Shown piece by piece: positions 9,601 through 17,217 of a DNA stretch of 53,755 bases; positions within the stretch are counted from its first letter, which is position 1; every line of letters starts with the position of its first letter. The notes below the pieces were generated by a model. That model saw only the letters and a program-made list of their open reading frames with translations, was not told where the DNA came from and ran no database searches. The position numbers and the translations under genes were made by a program. Source of the stretch: Flavobacterium sp. (GTDB taxonomy: Bacteria > Bacteroidota > Bacteroidia > Flavobacteriales > Flavobacteriaceae); contig NZ_SEBR01000026.1 in NCBI RefSeq assembly GCF_004295795.1, forward strand, positions 1 to 53,755, read 5' to 3'.

Positions 9601-10140
9601 GCCGTTTATGTCCAAACCATTTCTCGGTCCGTTGTAATTGGCGATATCGGCACCTTCGGGCAACAAGATCGCCGTTGTTCCGATTGCCAAACCTGTATTT
9701 GCCAAAGTTCCGAAGCCGGAAGCCGCGTTTGAAATCGCCGCCAAATGAACCGTTGCCGTTCTTGGAGCCGTACCCAAAAACGCGAACATGGCGTCGCTCG
9801 ATGAGGAAAGTCCGCCTGCGTTCGAAAACGAGATTACACCGTGAGAAGTGTTGATGGCCGCGCTCAAAGCGTTGATGTGAATTACTGTTCCGGCGGGAAT
9901 TAGTGCCGCCCCTGACGTCCACGTAAAATCGCCTTCATCGGTTCCGAAACCTGTTCCGTTCCATTCCGAATCACAGAAATAGATGTTCGTATTGGGAGAA
10001 ATGTCCTTGAATGTGACGAATGCGATGTCGTCGTCCCCGTCGGCGTTCCAGCCTACAAAGGCGATGTCTCCGGGTTGAGAAAGTTGTGCTTGTGCAAAGG
10101 CCGCAAAGCCGAGGCAGCACAACAGCGTAATTTTTTTCAT
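6601..10140 (-). CDS. large secreted protein: lamin-tail and choice-of-anchor I domains, T9SS type A sorting
   Basis: 1179 aa. A signal peptide (MKKITLLCCLGFAAFAQA) is followed by several apparent domains. They are: an N-terminal domain typical of secreted LTD proteins (about 20-215); an Ig-like/SwmB-type domain (about 220-315); a lamin tail domain (ISEIMYNAP..., about 320-470); a Calx-beta-like region (about 490-600); and a ~480-residue 'choice-of-anchor I' beta-propeller-like domain with acidic repeats (GDTDGDGDFDEIH, GPEPEGV). It ends with a type A T9SS sorting domain (YPNPVKNGQLFF...GIYILKTTDG...KVIIE). It is predicted to pass Sec, then T9SS, to the surface or medium. Substrate and enzymatic activity are unknown. 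An in-frame extension upstream to 10182 lacks signal-peptide character, so the ATG at 10140 is used. It has its own terminator. Confidence 0.9.
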   Translation of the reverse strand: MKKITLLCCLGFAAFAQAQLSQPGDIAFVGWNADGDDDIAFVTFKDISPNTNIYFCDSEWNGTGFGTDEGDFTWTSGAALIPAGTVIHINALSAAINTSHGVISFSNAGGLSSSSDAMFAFLGTAPRTATVHLAAISNAASGFGTLANTGLAIGTTAILLPEGADIANYNGPRNGLDINGYHAQFGSSSNWQIEDTAADDHNNGTIPDLPFNASIFTISNADGTPPSVASVAPTQTTVAIVFSEAVTEVQAETIANYSFSPARTITSAVYDAALNKVVLTHEGFATGIAYTLSVSNVEDVSGNEMTPFTSDAIFFNGLASGLVISEIMYNAPSANSDQLEFLEIYNNTNNTIALGGIRVKDEANFVFRFPQMDVASHQTVLLATDKTSADAFYGVSFIDMPQSIINALGNGGELLQILNTQDGVISQVTYDDAGSWPTAADGNGPSLELKDPNGNLNSGDNWQAATNLVGQSIGQNVYASPGVYVPNVTMTASFVNQYKIVDKTAGFVQVGITVANIYTESAQIQVSVMPNVGTAVAGSDFTFATQNVSFPANATTTQTIDIPVMNTADGKNKFFILKLTDTNGAPLNGSTTTTVYIKDSNFNAPTASNALDVQYLDSYLVDANGSAEIVTHDPVSQRLFVVNSTATKLAILDFSNPEAIEQVAMIDMSQYGIGATSVAFKNGIVAATVEGANYGNGKVVFMDINGQNVSSVEAGVLPDMVTFTHDGMKVLTANEGQPNSDYSIDPEGTISVIDVSAGLGNITQANVTNINFNAFDSQIVALKAAGVRIFGPNASVSQDFEPEYISIAADNQTAWVTLQENNAIAKINLANNTISQILPLGTKDHSLEGNSIDTSDQLESVFFANWPIKGLFMPDAMANYTVGGTTYLVTANEGDAREYDNMEEEKKVGDADYILDPTVFPNADILKKNTNLGRLAVTSVSGDTDGDGDFDEIHAFGTRSFSIWNGTTGELVFDSGDDFERITASDPTFGTLYNASNDNANFKNRCDNKGPEPEGVTVAQINGATYAFITLERIGGVMVYDITNPQAPTFVTYKNSRQGNGGDLGPEGIIYIKPADSPTQTGLIVMANEVSATLSIYKIANDLLSTGDFESPKTFAIYPNPVKNGQLFFNRPVSVEMFDLSGRSVARKNDAPSLEIANLSSGIYILKTTDGFSQKVIIE

Positions 10141-10298
10141 TGTTGTCTTAGGTTTATTGGGAGTGCAAGTTAGCCCCGCCAAAAGCCTGAAGCGGTTATG
10201 AAATTTTTACGTTTGGATTAGCAAAAGGGAACGGGAAGTTTAGCGCAATGTTTCCCGCGTTACCGATTTGTTGCGTTTGCCGCGTATAGGTAAAGTTT

Positions 10299-10446
10299 AA
10301 CCGCGAATTTGCAGATTTGGTTTCGGGCTCAGGTTCAAATTCGCGAATTCGCGGTTCAAATTTCGCAGCAAACCTTGATATTGTCGAGAAGGCAAAGTGA
10401 AATTCGTGCATCCGTGGCTTTTTTTATTGGCCACGAATGCACGAAT
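10299..10446. repeat. two intergenic hairpins between T9SS protein and phosphotransferase gene
   Basis: AACCGCGAATT (10299) pairs with AATTCGCGGTT (10346-10356). ATTCGTGCATCCGTGGC (10402-10418) pairs with GCCACGAATGCACGAAT (10430-10446) with one mismatch around a T-rich loop. The second could end the minus-strand phosphotransferase transcript. The rest of 10141-10495 shows nothing further. Confidence 0.6.
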
Positions 10447-10495
10447 CGTTGCGGCAAAAAAAAAGAAAAGGAGCAAAATCAATCGGTGACGTAAA

Positions 10496-11524
10496 TTATT
10501 CGGCTTTCGAACGCGTCAGAACATTGACATTCGACACTTTGTCTTGGTGGTAATCCAACCAAGCCCGAATCCGTCCGATGTACATTTTGAGATAGTTTTC
10601 AGACATGAAAATATTCGACCAATCGAATCGGCTGGCTTGCATTCCGAGGTAATAGATGAAAATCGCCGCGCCACATTCCGGAAGAAACGCGAGCTCTGCG
10701 TCAGATAAACTCCGTTGCGACCTATATGCGTCGAGAAAGGCAGCCACTTTTTGGTTGTAAATTTCCTTGTCGGATTCGATGTGAAAAAGCTGTTTGCAGA
10801 AATAGGCGACGTCGAGGATCAATTTGCCGTTTCCGCAATTGTCGAAGTCGAAAAGCGTGATTTCGCGATCGTTCCGGATGCTCATATTGTCGTACCAAAT
10901 GTCGAGATGGACGATCCCGCTTGGGCAATCCAAAAACTTTCGCGAGGCAAAACTGCCCGAAATTCTGGAGATGGTTTGTTTGAGATATTTCACTTCCGGA
11001 AGCGCATCCGAAAAAATGGAAGTACTAGTTTTATAAGCCGAATGCAGCAGCGAATGCTCGTCGAAAGCTAAACGCTCCAGCGATTCGCCCGAAGTGACCT
11101 TATGCATTTTCGCCATGACAGACCCAATCGTGAAGCAGGTTTCCTCGTTCAAAAACCGAATTTTGTCGCCTTCGCCAAACGTGAAAAGTACCGCATGGCG
11201 CAATCCTTCTGGTGCATTCAGTTTCTGGATGTAATTTCCGTCGGAATCTGGCACGGCATGGGAAACGTTTATTCCATTTTCGTTTAGCAAGTCCAGAAGC
11301 CGAATCTCTTCCGAGATCTCGAGTTCGGTTTTCCAATCCTTGAAATAGACTCTGAGCACGAATTTTTTCGCTCCGTCCGAAATCATGTACGTGTGGTTTA
11401 TCCCGGTTCGGAAGAGTTTGCATCGGGACGTTTCGTTCAATCCGTATTTTTCAATCGCGAATTTTTCCAGGTCGGATTCGGAAAGGGTAGAAGTCGTGGC
11501 TGTGATTTTGGGGTATGTTTTCAT
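10496..11524 (-). CDS. APH-family phosphotransferase (kinase-like)
   Basis: 342 aa, cytoplasmic. It has the aminoglycoside phosphotransferase/choline kinase fold. The catalytic loop motif HLDIWYDNMS (HxDxxxxN form) and the metal-binding DFDNCGNG are seen around residues 205-235. An N-lobe Lys region (KKFVLRVYF, about 54-62) is also present. The family includes homoserine kinase type II, SrkA and aminoglycoside kinases. The sequence here does not decide the substrate, and resistance should not be assumed. The ATG at 11524 is preferred over an in-frame upstream one at 11572, because a good promoter (-7 at 11544-11551) lies between them. Confidence 0.8.
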   Translation of the reverse strand: MKTYPKITATTSTLSESDLEKFAIEKYGLNETSRCKLFRTGINHTYMISDGAKKFVLRVYFKDWKTELEISEEIRLLDLLNENGINVSHAVPDSDGNYIQKLNAPEGLRHAVLFTFGEGDKIRFLNEETCFTIGSVMAKMHKVTSGESLERLAFDEHSLLHSAYKTSTSIFSDALPEVKYLKQTISRISGSFASRKFLDCPSGIVHLDIWYDNMSIRNDREITLFDFDNCGNGKLILDVAYFCKQLFHIESDKEIYNQKVAAFLDAYRSQRSLSDAELAFLPECGAAIFIYYLGMQASRFDWSNIFMSENYLKMYIGRIRAWLDYHQDKVSNVNVLTRSKAE

Positions 11525-11543
11525 CGCGGAAATTTTCGGAACG

Positions 11544-11573
11544 CGAAGATAGTTGTTTGATTTTGGCAACAAA
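11544..11573 (-). promoter_or_regulatory. promoter of APH-family gene
   Basis: On the minus strand TTTG (11570-11573), an 18-base spacer and TATCTTCG (11544-11551) fit the Bacteroidota -33/-7 pattern, 19 bases before the ATG. Confidence 0.55.
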
Positions 11574-11702
11574 GCTCCTACTTCGAATTATATTGGAGCC
11601 TGATTTCGGGTTGAAGTCTTTCGCTCCTGATTATTCTGGAAAAAGTACGCACTCTTATCGCGAATTTATTGAATGTGAAAAATTATAAGCGTTCACCTTT
11701 TC

Positions 11703-13001
11703 TCAAAAAATGCTATAAAGTCCCCAATAGCAAAACAGACAAATCAAAAGTATAAAGGTCAGATTGTTTGTTGTCAGTAAGAATTTTGAAAAGTTCGACC
11801 AGGCATTCGTTTTTAAAATTCTTCTGTTTACAAAACACAGCGGGATTATTGCTGCCAGAATTAGAAAGGGAATATATGCGGCTATATTCTGAATCGTAAA
11901 AATATGATCTTTGTAGGGTGATGGCGAGTAAAATATCATGACGTTCCTAAATAATGAGAACATATAAAATGTCATTATTATGCCCAAAGGGACAAACAAT
12001 GCTTTGATATTCGAGTGGCTTGCCGATTTTCTTGTCCTAATAAAGCTGACCAGGAAAAATAGGGACGTGAACGAAAACAATCCACTACAAAACAATAAAA
12101 AGAATTCCAAAGCTGGAGTGTTTTGTGGAATGCGGTAGTTCAACAGTCGTTGGAATTCCGCATTAGGTGGGAATAGTTTTGGGATCTCAAAAAAATGGTC
12201 ACCTTTTGCCAATTCTTCTTTCAGGTTATACTGAATGGAATGTGTGTAGTCGTGATAAAAGTACAGTGCAACCAGCCCGTCTTTTAGGTTCCAGTTCGAA
12301 GACAATAGCGTTCCGTCTCCAATTTTCTTACGACAAACGTGCATTGAGTCGGACATAGCTTTACAAAATTCCGATGTCGTATCTACTTTGATTTTCAACA
12401 ATTCCACGCCCTTGCGGTAGCGATCCAGTTTATTCGCGTAAGCTGCATCTGTAACTGATGGACAAAAATTCGACAACACATAGTTGGCATCATTTCCTAT
12501 TGTCAAGGTATAAGGTTCGACTATTAAATATTTCCCTGATTTTTCTATATAAATAAATACATCTTCTTTAAAAAAGCTGTGGTCGTATTGGCTGATATAC
12601 TTTCGAACTTCTTCTATTGATTTGCAAGTGTGCAAAATATCTTTCAGATAACTACATTCATTGGAAATGTTTTTTTTATGCCTCATATCCACAATGTTCT
12701 TCTGCGGTGTTGCTGTCGCAAGTCGGGAAAACGAAAGTCCTGCCTCGTTCATTCCTGATTGGGGTGCAAATCCGTTCACGCCACTTATTCTACCACCTGA
12801 AAATCCCGCTCCGTAAGTTCCTGGTTTAGGAGCTATTTCAAACCAAATTCTCGGTGATGTATAGTAAGCATCAAAATTTGTCCCAACAATCGTCTTATCA
12901 CCAAGGGTAATCTTGTACATACTGCATGTGTATCCATGGGTATAGGAGAACAACAAAAAAAATAGGGTCAATACTGGTTTGATCGTTTTAGTTTTTCGCA
13001 T
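11703..13001 (-). CDS. Ntn-hydrolase (linear amide C-N hydrolase type) with C-terminal membrane domain
   Basis: 432 aa. A signal peptide (about 1-23) ends just before Cys26 in the motif YTCSMYKITLGDKTIVGTNFD. This is where the choloylglycine hydrolase/acid ceramidase-like (NAAA) family exposes its catalytic N-terminal Cys after cleavage. Conserved-looking followers are R51, GVNGFAPQSGMNEAGLSFS (about 73-91) and a central NYVLSNF. The last ~140 residues hold four predicted transmembrane helices, which is not usual for this family. Substrate unknown; bile-acid-like amides and N-acyl amides are only family possibilities. Base composition is clearly more AT-rich than the neighbours, which suggests transfer. 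The gene is flanked by repeats on its upstream side. Confidence 0.75.
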   Translation of the reverse strand: MRKTKTIKPVLTLFFLLFSYTHGYTCSMYKITLGDKTIVGTNFDAYYTSPRIWFEIAPKPGTYGAGFSGGRISGVNGFAPQSGMNEAGLSFSRLATATPQKNIVDMRHKKNISNECSYLKDILHTCKSIEEVRKYISQYDHSFFKEDVFIYIEKSGKYLIVEPYTLTIGNDANYVLSNFCPSVTDAAYANKLDRYRKGVELLKIKVDTTSEFCKAMSDSMHVCRKKIGDGTLLSSNWNLKDGLVALYFYHDYTHSIQYNLKEELAKGDHFFEIPKLFPPNAEFQRLLNYRIPQNTPALEFFLLFCSGLFSFTSLFFLVSFIRTRKSASHSNIKALFVPLGIIMTFYMFSLFRNVMIFYSPSPYKDHIFTIQNIAAYIPFLILAAIIPLCFVNRRILKTNAWSNFSKFLLTTNNLTFILLICLFCYWGLYSIF

Positions 13002-13210
13002 TGTTTTTCAGTTCTTTTTGTCTAACGATAATGAAACATCAGAAATTGTGCGCTTTTTGGATGTTTAAACTCAAAACCATCGCTTTAGGGATTTCAGCTA
13101 AAGCCAATGCAACCTTTCAAGTTCGGGATTGCAAGTCCAACCTTAATGTTCTTAATGGTTCAAAAATTTTGCAAAAGAACTTAGGTTCAACAAAAGCGAA
13201 GCGGATAGTA

Positions 13211-13241
13211 AAAATAAAAAAGCCAGGCGAAAAACCTGGCT
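13211..13241 (-). terminator. rho-independent terminator of DUF349 gene
   Basis: On the minus strand AGCCAGG and CCTGGCT form a perfect 7-bp stem around TTTTTCG, followed by TTTTTTATTTTT, 20 bases after the stop at 13262. Confidence 0.93.
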
Positions 13242-13261
13242 CTGAATGTATCGGTAGAAAA

Positions 13262-15589
13262 TTACTGCTGCATGTTTCGCAACTGCTTCAATTTCTGTTT
13301 CAATGTTTCGAGTTCTTCCTTGTGGCGCTCGATGTTCTTGCGGACTTCCAGAACCATCGGATTGTCTTTCTTGGCGTTGGCGAAAAACTGGATGTTGTTT
13401 TCCAACTGGAAAATCTCGCTTTGCGTTTCCTCGATCTTGCGCATCAGGAAAATCTTCTCGTTGTCGAGTTTGCGCGTATCGTCGCTTCCGGCAAGGGCTT
13501 CGACGCGATTCGTGAATCGAACCATATCGCCTTCTTTCTTGCTCAGGCTCAGTTTTTCGAACAGCGCATCGAGGATTTTGTTGAATTTTCCTTCGATGTG
13601 ACGCTTGTTGAAAGGCACTTTTCCGAACGATTTCCACTTTTCGATATGACCTTTGATCGCGGCAAGATCGGTTTTGTGATCGCCTGTCATTTCGAAAGTG
13701 CGCAGTTCGTCTATGAAGTTTTTCTTGCTTTCGAACGCTTCGGCTTCTTCGCCATTGACTTCGGAACGCGAGTCTTTGAGGCGCTCAAAATAACGGTTGC
13801 AAGCTTCCTTGAAGTCCTTCCAGATCTTGTCGGAATATTTTCTTGGAACGTGTCCGATCGTTTTCCACTCTTCCTGAATTTGCTTCATCTGTGGAGTTGC
13901 GGCTGCAAAATCCTCGCTTTCCTGTAACGCTTTCGCCTTTTCGACGAGTGCGAGTTTCTTGTTCAGGTTGTCCTGTTGGTCTTTCTTGATGTCCTTATAG
14001 AACGAATTCTTCTGTGCATTGAAGTTGCGAACGGCCGCCTTAAAAGCGCTCCATACTTCTTCGTTGACTTCTGCGGGAACTTTCCCGGTTCCGAAAAACT
14101 CGTTTCTCAAAGCCTCGATCTTGTCGATCTGGCCTTGCCATTGGTTGTGTGCCGAAACAGGTTCTGCCGTAACGGCATCGATTCTGGAAATGATGTCGCG
14201 TTTCTTGTCGAGGTTTTCGGTTTCTTTTCCGCGTGCGGCTTCGTACAATGCTTCGCGCTTGTCGTGCATTTGACGTGTCAGTTCGCTGAAACGGTTCCAG
14301 ATCGCTTCGCGGTGTTCGCGGGAAACAGGCCCGATTTCCTCTTTCCACAAGCGGTGCAAATCCTGCAGTTCGCGGAAAGCTTTCGTGACATCGGCTTCGT
14401 TTACCAATTCCTCGGCTCTTGTGATAATTTTTTGCTTGCGCTCGAGATTGTGCTTGAAATCCTGATCTCTCGCGTCTCTGTCAAGGTGAAGGTAATCGTA
14501 GAAATTCTCGACGTGGAAATGGTAATTGTTCCAGACGTGGTTGTATTTGTCTTTCGGGATCGCGCCCGCGTGCTTCCAACGTTCGCGTAGTTCATTGAAA
14601 TGCTTGAGCGTGTCCTTGATGTTTTCGTTCGGATTGATGAGGTTTTTGAGTTCCTCGACGATTTCCAGGCGGTTTTTGAGATTGCCTTCGAGATTCGTCT
14701 GGACGCTTTTGAAATGCGTGCTTTTCTTGTCGCGGTATTGGCTGAAAAGTTTGTCGAATTTTTGTTTCAACGGAAAATGGTACTCGAATTCTTCTGTCGT
14801 TTCAGGGTTTTCGGCTTGCCATTCGTCTTTTTTCTCTTCGATGAAATGATTGTATTTGGATAGGAAAGCCGTGCGCAGCTGTTCTACGTGATCGCGAACC
14901 GACATGACTTTTTCGACAACGACCAATTTTTCGAGTTCCGAGACGAGTTCTTCCATCGAAAGCGTGTCGTAGTCGAGCATTTCGACTTCGTGTCCATCGG
15001 CTACGGTGGAATCTTCACTTTCTTCGGCGTTTGCATTCGAGATCGCGGCAACGGCGGCAATCGGGTCTTGTTCGCCCAAAAGCTCTGAATTGTCTTCGGT
15101 TACCAGATCGTCGTTGGCCACTTCTTCGTCGCTCAGCGTCACGACATTCGGCTCTTCCGATTGCGGTTGTTCCGATTCGGCTACGATCGCTTCACCGATA
15201 CTGGCTGTGCTTTCAGCTTCGGGCGTCACGACCGCGTCGACTTTTGGTTCCGATGCGGGTTTGTCGCCCACGGGAATCTCGACATCGTCCGGTTCTGGCG
15301 CTTCTTCGACCTCTGGTTTTTCCGATTCGGCTACGAGCGCATCGGCAATTCCGTCTGGTTCTTCACTTGCGGCCTGCGGTTCCTCCGCGGAAGCGTTATC
15401 TTCAGCTTGCGTATCGTCTGCATCTGCAACTGCATCTGCATCTGCATCTGCTTCTGCAACTGCTTCTGCAACTGCATCTGCTCCTGCAACTGCATCTGCT
15501 CCTGCATCTGTCTCCGGCTGCTCGTGTTGTGTTTGGTTGTCTGGTTGTCCGTCTGCGTTAAGCAGGTTATCATTCTTCTCTTCTGACAT
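13262..15589 (-). CDS. DUF349 repeat protein with acidic low-complexity N terminus
   Basis: 775 aa, predicted cytoplasmic. Residues ~235-740 contain about five or six copies of the ~75-residue helical DUF349 unit. Each has the signature W...G.VP (ERWKHAGAIPKDKYNHVW, LWKEEIGPVSREHREAIW, EEWKTIGHVPRKYSDKIW, EKWKSFGKVPFNKRHIEG). The C-terminal ~60 residues are coiled coil. The first ~235 residues are Ala/Glu/Asp/Val-rich and disordered; about residues 25-57 are encoded by a GCAGNN hexamer array. The molecular role of the family is not established. An upstream in-frame start at 15667 overlaps the promoter, so the ATG at 15589 is chosen. Confidence 0.88.
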   Translation of the reverse strand: MSEEKNDNLLNADGQPDNQTQHEQPETDAGADAVAGADAVAEAVAEADADADAVADADDTQAEDNASAEEPQAASEEPDGIADALVAESEKPEVEEAPEPDDVEIPVGDKPASEPKVDAVVTPEAESTASIGEAIVAESEQPQSEEPNVVTLSDEEVANDDLVTEDNSELLGEQDPIAAVAAISNANAEESEDSTVADGHEVEMLDYDTLSMEELVSELEKLVVVEKVMSVRDHVEQLRTAFLSKYNHFIEEKKDEWQAENPETTEEFEYHFPLKQKFDKLFSQYRDKKSTHFKSVQTNLEGNLKNRLEIVEELKNLINPNENIKDTLKHFNELRERWKHAGAIPKDKYNHVWNNYHFHVENFYDYLHLDRDARDQDFKHNLERKQKIITRAEELVNEADVTKAFRELQDLHRLWKEEIGPVSREHREAIWNRFSELTRQMHDKREALYEAARGKETENLDKKRDIISRIDAVTAEPVSAHNQWQGQIDKIEALRNEFFGTGKVPAEVNEEVWSAFKAAVRNFNAQKNSFYKDIKKDQQDNLNKKLALVEKAKALQESEDFAAATPQMKQIQEEWKTIGHVPRKYSDKIWKDFKEACNRYFERLKDSRSEVNGEEAEAFESKKNFIDELRTFEMTGDHKTDLAAIKGHIEKWKSFGKVPFNKRHIEGKFNKILDALFEKLSLSKKEGDMVRFTNRVEALAGSDDTRKLDNEKIFLMRKIEETQSEIFQLENNIQFFANAKKDNPMVLEVRKNIERHKEELETLKQKLKQLRNMQQ
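15417..15512 (-). repeat. in-frame GCAGNN hexamer array in DUF349 gene
   Basis: About 16 hexamer units (GCAGAT, GCAGTT, GCAGAA, GCAGGA on the coding strand) encode alternating Ala with Asp, Val, Glu or Gly. Unit number can vary without frameshift because six is a multiple of three. Confidence 0.85.
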
Positions 15590-15611
15590 GCGTATGCGAT
15601 TAATTAGCGCC

Positions 15612-15642
15612 CTAAGGTAGTAAAGTGATTTTGAAGTGCAAA
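15612..15642 (-). promoter_or_regulatory. promoter of DUF349 gene
   Basis: On the minus strand TTTG (15639-15642), a 19-base spacer and TACCTTAG (15612-15619) lie 22 bases before the ATG at 15589. Confidence 0.6.
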
Positions 15643-15805
15643 ACAAAAACGGTTGTGAATCGCCCATTTTTAAAGGCTTTGGATGCGATACGACTTTTGG
15701 CTTTGTGATCTTGCACTTATGGCTTCGATTGGCCGAAAGGTTTGCGGATCGTTGTTTTTACAGCCGAATTTGTCTCTGGAAACAGTATTGCATGTAACCG
15801 CGCCC

Positions 15806-15928
15806 GCGTTAGGGATTTGAGCTGTTATCCTTTTTTCAAGACGCGTAGCGGCGTAAAAGATAAAAGCGGAAGCCCGGCGCCGGCCGATAATTGGATTCGG
15901 AGACAGGGTTTGTTCCGGCGCAACGCCC
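15806..15928 (+). ncRNA. Flavo-1-like structured element, copy A
   Basis: It starts GCGTTAGGGAT and ends GGCGCAACGCCC; these ends pair (GCGTT with AACGC). Internally it has AAGATAAAAGCGGA then AGCCCGGCGCCGGCC, and a variable hairpin arm (TTTTTTCAAGACGCG...GCGTAAAAGA). Two related copies lie at 29792-29935 and 36211-36343. The overall form resembles, from memory, the flavobacterial Flavo-1 RNA motif. Expression and function are not visible from sequence. Confidence 0.55.
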
Positions 15929-15971
15929 AAAGACAAATCAGGGAAATAGCGTTGAAAAAAGGGAGCGATAC

Positions 15972-16721
15972 TTATTTATTCCAGATGCGCCAAGCTTTTT
16001 CGGCCTGGAAAACCAGCATTTCGTATCCGTTTTTGGTCACGGCTCCAAAGTTGGCCGCGCGCTTCATGAACTCGGTTTCTGACGGATTGTAAACCAGATC
16101 GAAAGCGATGTGCTTCGATGTGAAATATTCGTATGGCAAAGGCGGACACTCCAAAACGTTGGGATGCGTGCCCAAAGGCGTGCAGTTGATCACGATGTGG
16201 TAATTGTCGAAAGTCGTCGCATTGATGCGGTTGTAGTCGATCATTCCCGGTTTTTCCTCCCGAGAAACGATCGTGTAAAAAATCCCGAGTTGGGTCAAAG
16301 CGAACGCAACTGCCTTTGACGCACCTCCGGTTCCAAGAATCAAAGCCCGCGTGTGATGCGGCTGAATTAGCGGTTCGAGTGCTTTCTGGAAGCCGTAAAA
16401 ATCGGTATTGTAACCTTTGAGTTGGCCTTTTTTTGTAAATCGGATTGTGTTGACCGCCCCGATTTCCTTGGCTTTTTTGGAGATTTTGTCCAAGTATGGC
16501 ATTGCGGTTTCCTTATATGGAATCGTGACGTTCAGGCCTGAAAGGTGTTCGGTTTTCAAAACTCCCGGAAATTCTGAAATATCGGTGATGTCGAAGTTTT
16601 GGTATGAAAAATTGTCGAGTCCGAGACCTTGGAACTTATCGGTGAAGTAGGTTTTCGAAAACGAGTAGGAAATATTTTTCCCCAAAAGGCCGTAAATTTT
16701 CTTTGGATGTTCGATCTGCAT
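15972..16721 (-). CDS. aroE: shikimate dehydrogenase
   Basis: 249 aa. AroE reduces 3-dehydroshikimate to shikimate with NADPH, the fourth step to chorismate. Visible are the substrate site SYSFSKTYF (19-26), NVTIPYK with catalytic Lys70, GAVNTI (88-93) and GYNTD with Asp107. The dinucleotide loop GTGGASKAVAF (about 130-140), NCTPLGTHPN (about 180-190) and DLVYNP (about 210-215) follow. The length is slightly short of E. coli AroE but complete. The frame opens at a TTG (16727); the ATG at 16721 is the probable start and lies 3 bases behind a -7 box. Flanked by a Flavo-1-like element downstream. Confidence 0.95.
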   Translation of the reverse strand: MQIEHPKKIYGLLGKNISYSFSKTYFTDKFQGLGLDNFSYQNFDITDISEFPGVLKTEHLSGLNVTIPYKETAMPYLDKISKKAKEIGAVNTIRFTKKGQLKGYNTDFYGFQKALEPLIQPHHTRALILGTGGASKAVAFALTQLGIFYTIVSREEKPGMIDYNRINATTFDNYHIVINCTPLGTHPNVLECPPLPYEYFTSKHIAFDLVYNPSETEFMKRAANFGAVTKNGYEMLVFQAEKAWRIWNK

Positions 16722-16724
16722 GCG

Positions 16725-16732
16725 CAAATTTA
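16725..16732 (-). promoter_or_regulatory. -7 box of aroE, leaderless spacing
   Basis: TAAATTTG on the minus strand is separated from the ATG at 16721 by CGC only. No clear TTTG is found 17-20 bases upstream. Confidence 0.4.
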
Positions 16733-16806
16733 GTTTTTTGGGGCGCGAAATTTTGGTGTGGTTGGATTTTTTTGACGGAGTTTTCTTCGGATGGGTTCGG
16801 GTTTAG

Positions 16807-16835
16807 ACCTGTCAGTTTTGTAAAGAACGACAGGT
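16807..16835. repeat. ACCTGTC/GACAGGT hairpin
   Basis: A 7-bp inverted repeat around a 15-base loop, in the 496-base gap between aroE and the TPR gene. Confidence 0.6.
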
Positions 16836-16901
16836 TCAAAATTTTGGGTTTGGTTTTTATTCTGGTTTTGGGAGTGATGGGAATTGGCTTTTTAAGATTT
16901 T

Positions 16902-16918
16902 TTACAGAAAATCTGTAA
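16902..16918. repeat. 17-bp palindrome TTACAGAAAATCTGTAA
   Basis: A perfect odd-length palindrome (8-bp arms around a central base) preceded by TTTTTAAGATTTT. It recurs with 0-2 changes at 5294, 5580, 5862, 29670, 36502 and 36597, always between genes. Confidence 0.8.
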
Positions 16919-16948
16919 TTGAAGTTTGTTGGACTTCCTTACTTTTCT

Positions 16949-16999
16949 AACCCTGTCAGGGTTATAAACCCTGTCACCGTTTTAAACAGTGACAGGGTT
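16949..16999 (-). repeat. dispersed CCCTGTCAC palindrome, copy A
   Basis: It contains CCCTGTCACCG/CAGTGACAGGG arms around TTTTAAA plus a second arm CCCTGTCAGGG. It is the inverse of copies at 22063, 44017 and 44364. Confidence 0.8.
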
Positions 17000-17170
17000 C
17001 ATATAGAGGAATTGGGTTATATCGCAGTTTATATAGAAGCTTCTAAGATTTTGTTTTCTAGCGTATTGGTTATAAAAATAATCGTTTAAAAAGCAACAAA
17101 ATAAATGTTCAAATAACCAATAATACAGCGTGACAAACTCAAACACAAACTTCGCCAAAAATTCCATCAC

Positions 17171-17199
17171 AAAAAAAACCGGTTCTTAAAACCGGTTTT
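17171..17199 (-). terminator. rho-independent terminator of TPR gene
   Basis: AAAACCGGTT and AACCGGTTTT pair around a short loop. On the minus strand a run of eight T follows. It is 20 bases past the stop at 17218. Confidence 0.87.
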
Positions 17200-17217
17200 C
17201 AAATCTTATAAAGAATT

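Noticed and set aside
10496..11524. Aminoglycoside-resistance gene.
   Set aside because: Only the general APH/choline-kinase fold motifs are visible; this superfamily has many metabolic kinases.
13001..13927. Long plus-strand open frame (308 aa) opposite the DUF349 gene.
   Set aside because: It runs over the DUF349 coding sequence and its terminator, starts in the leader of another gene and has no recognisable domain; it is an antisense shadow.
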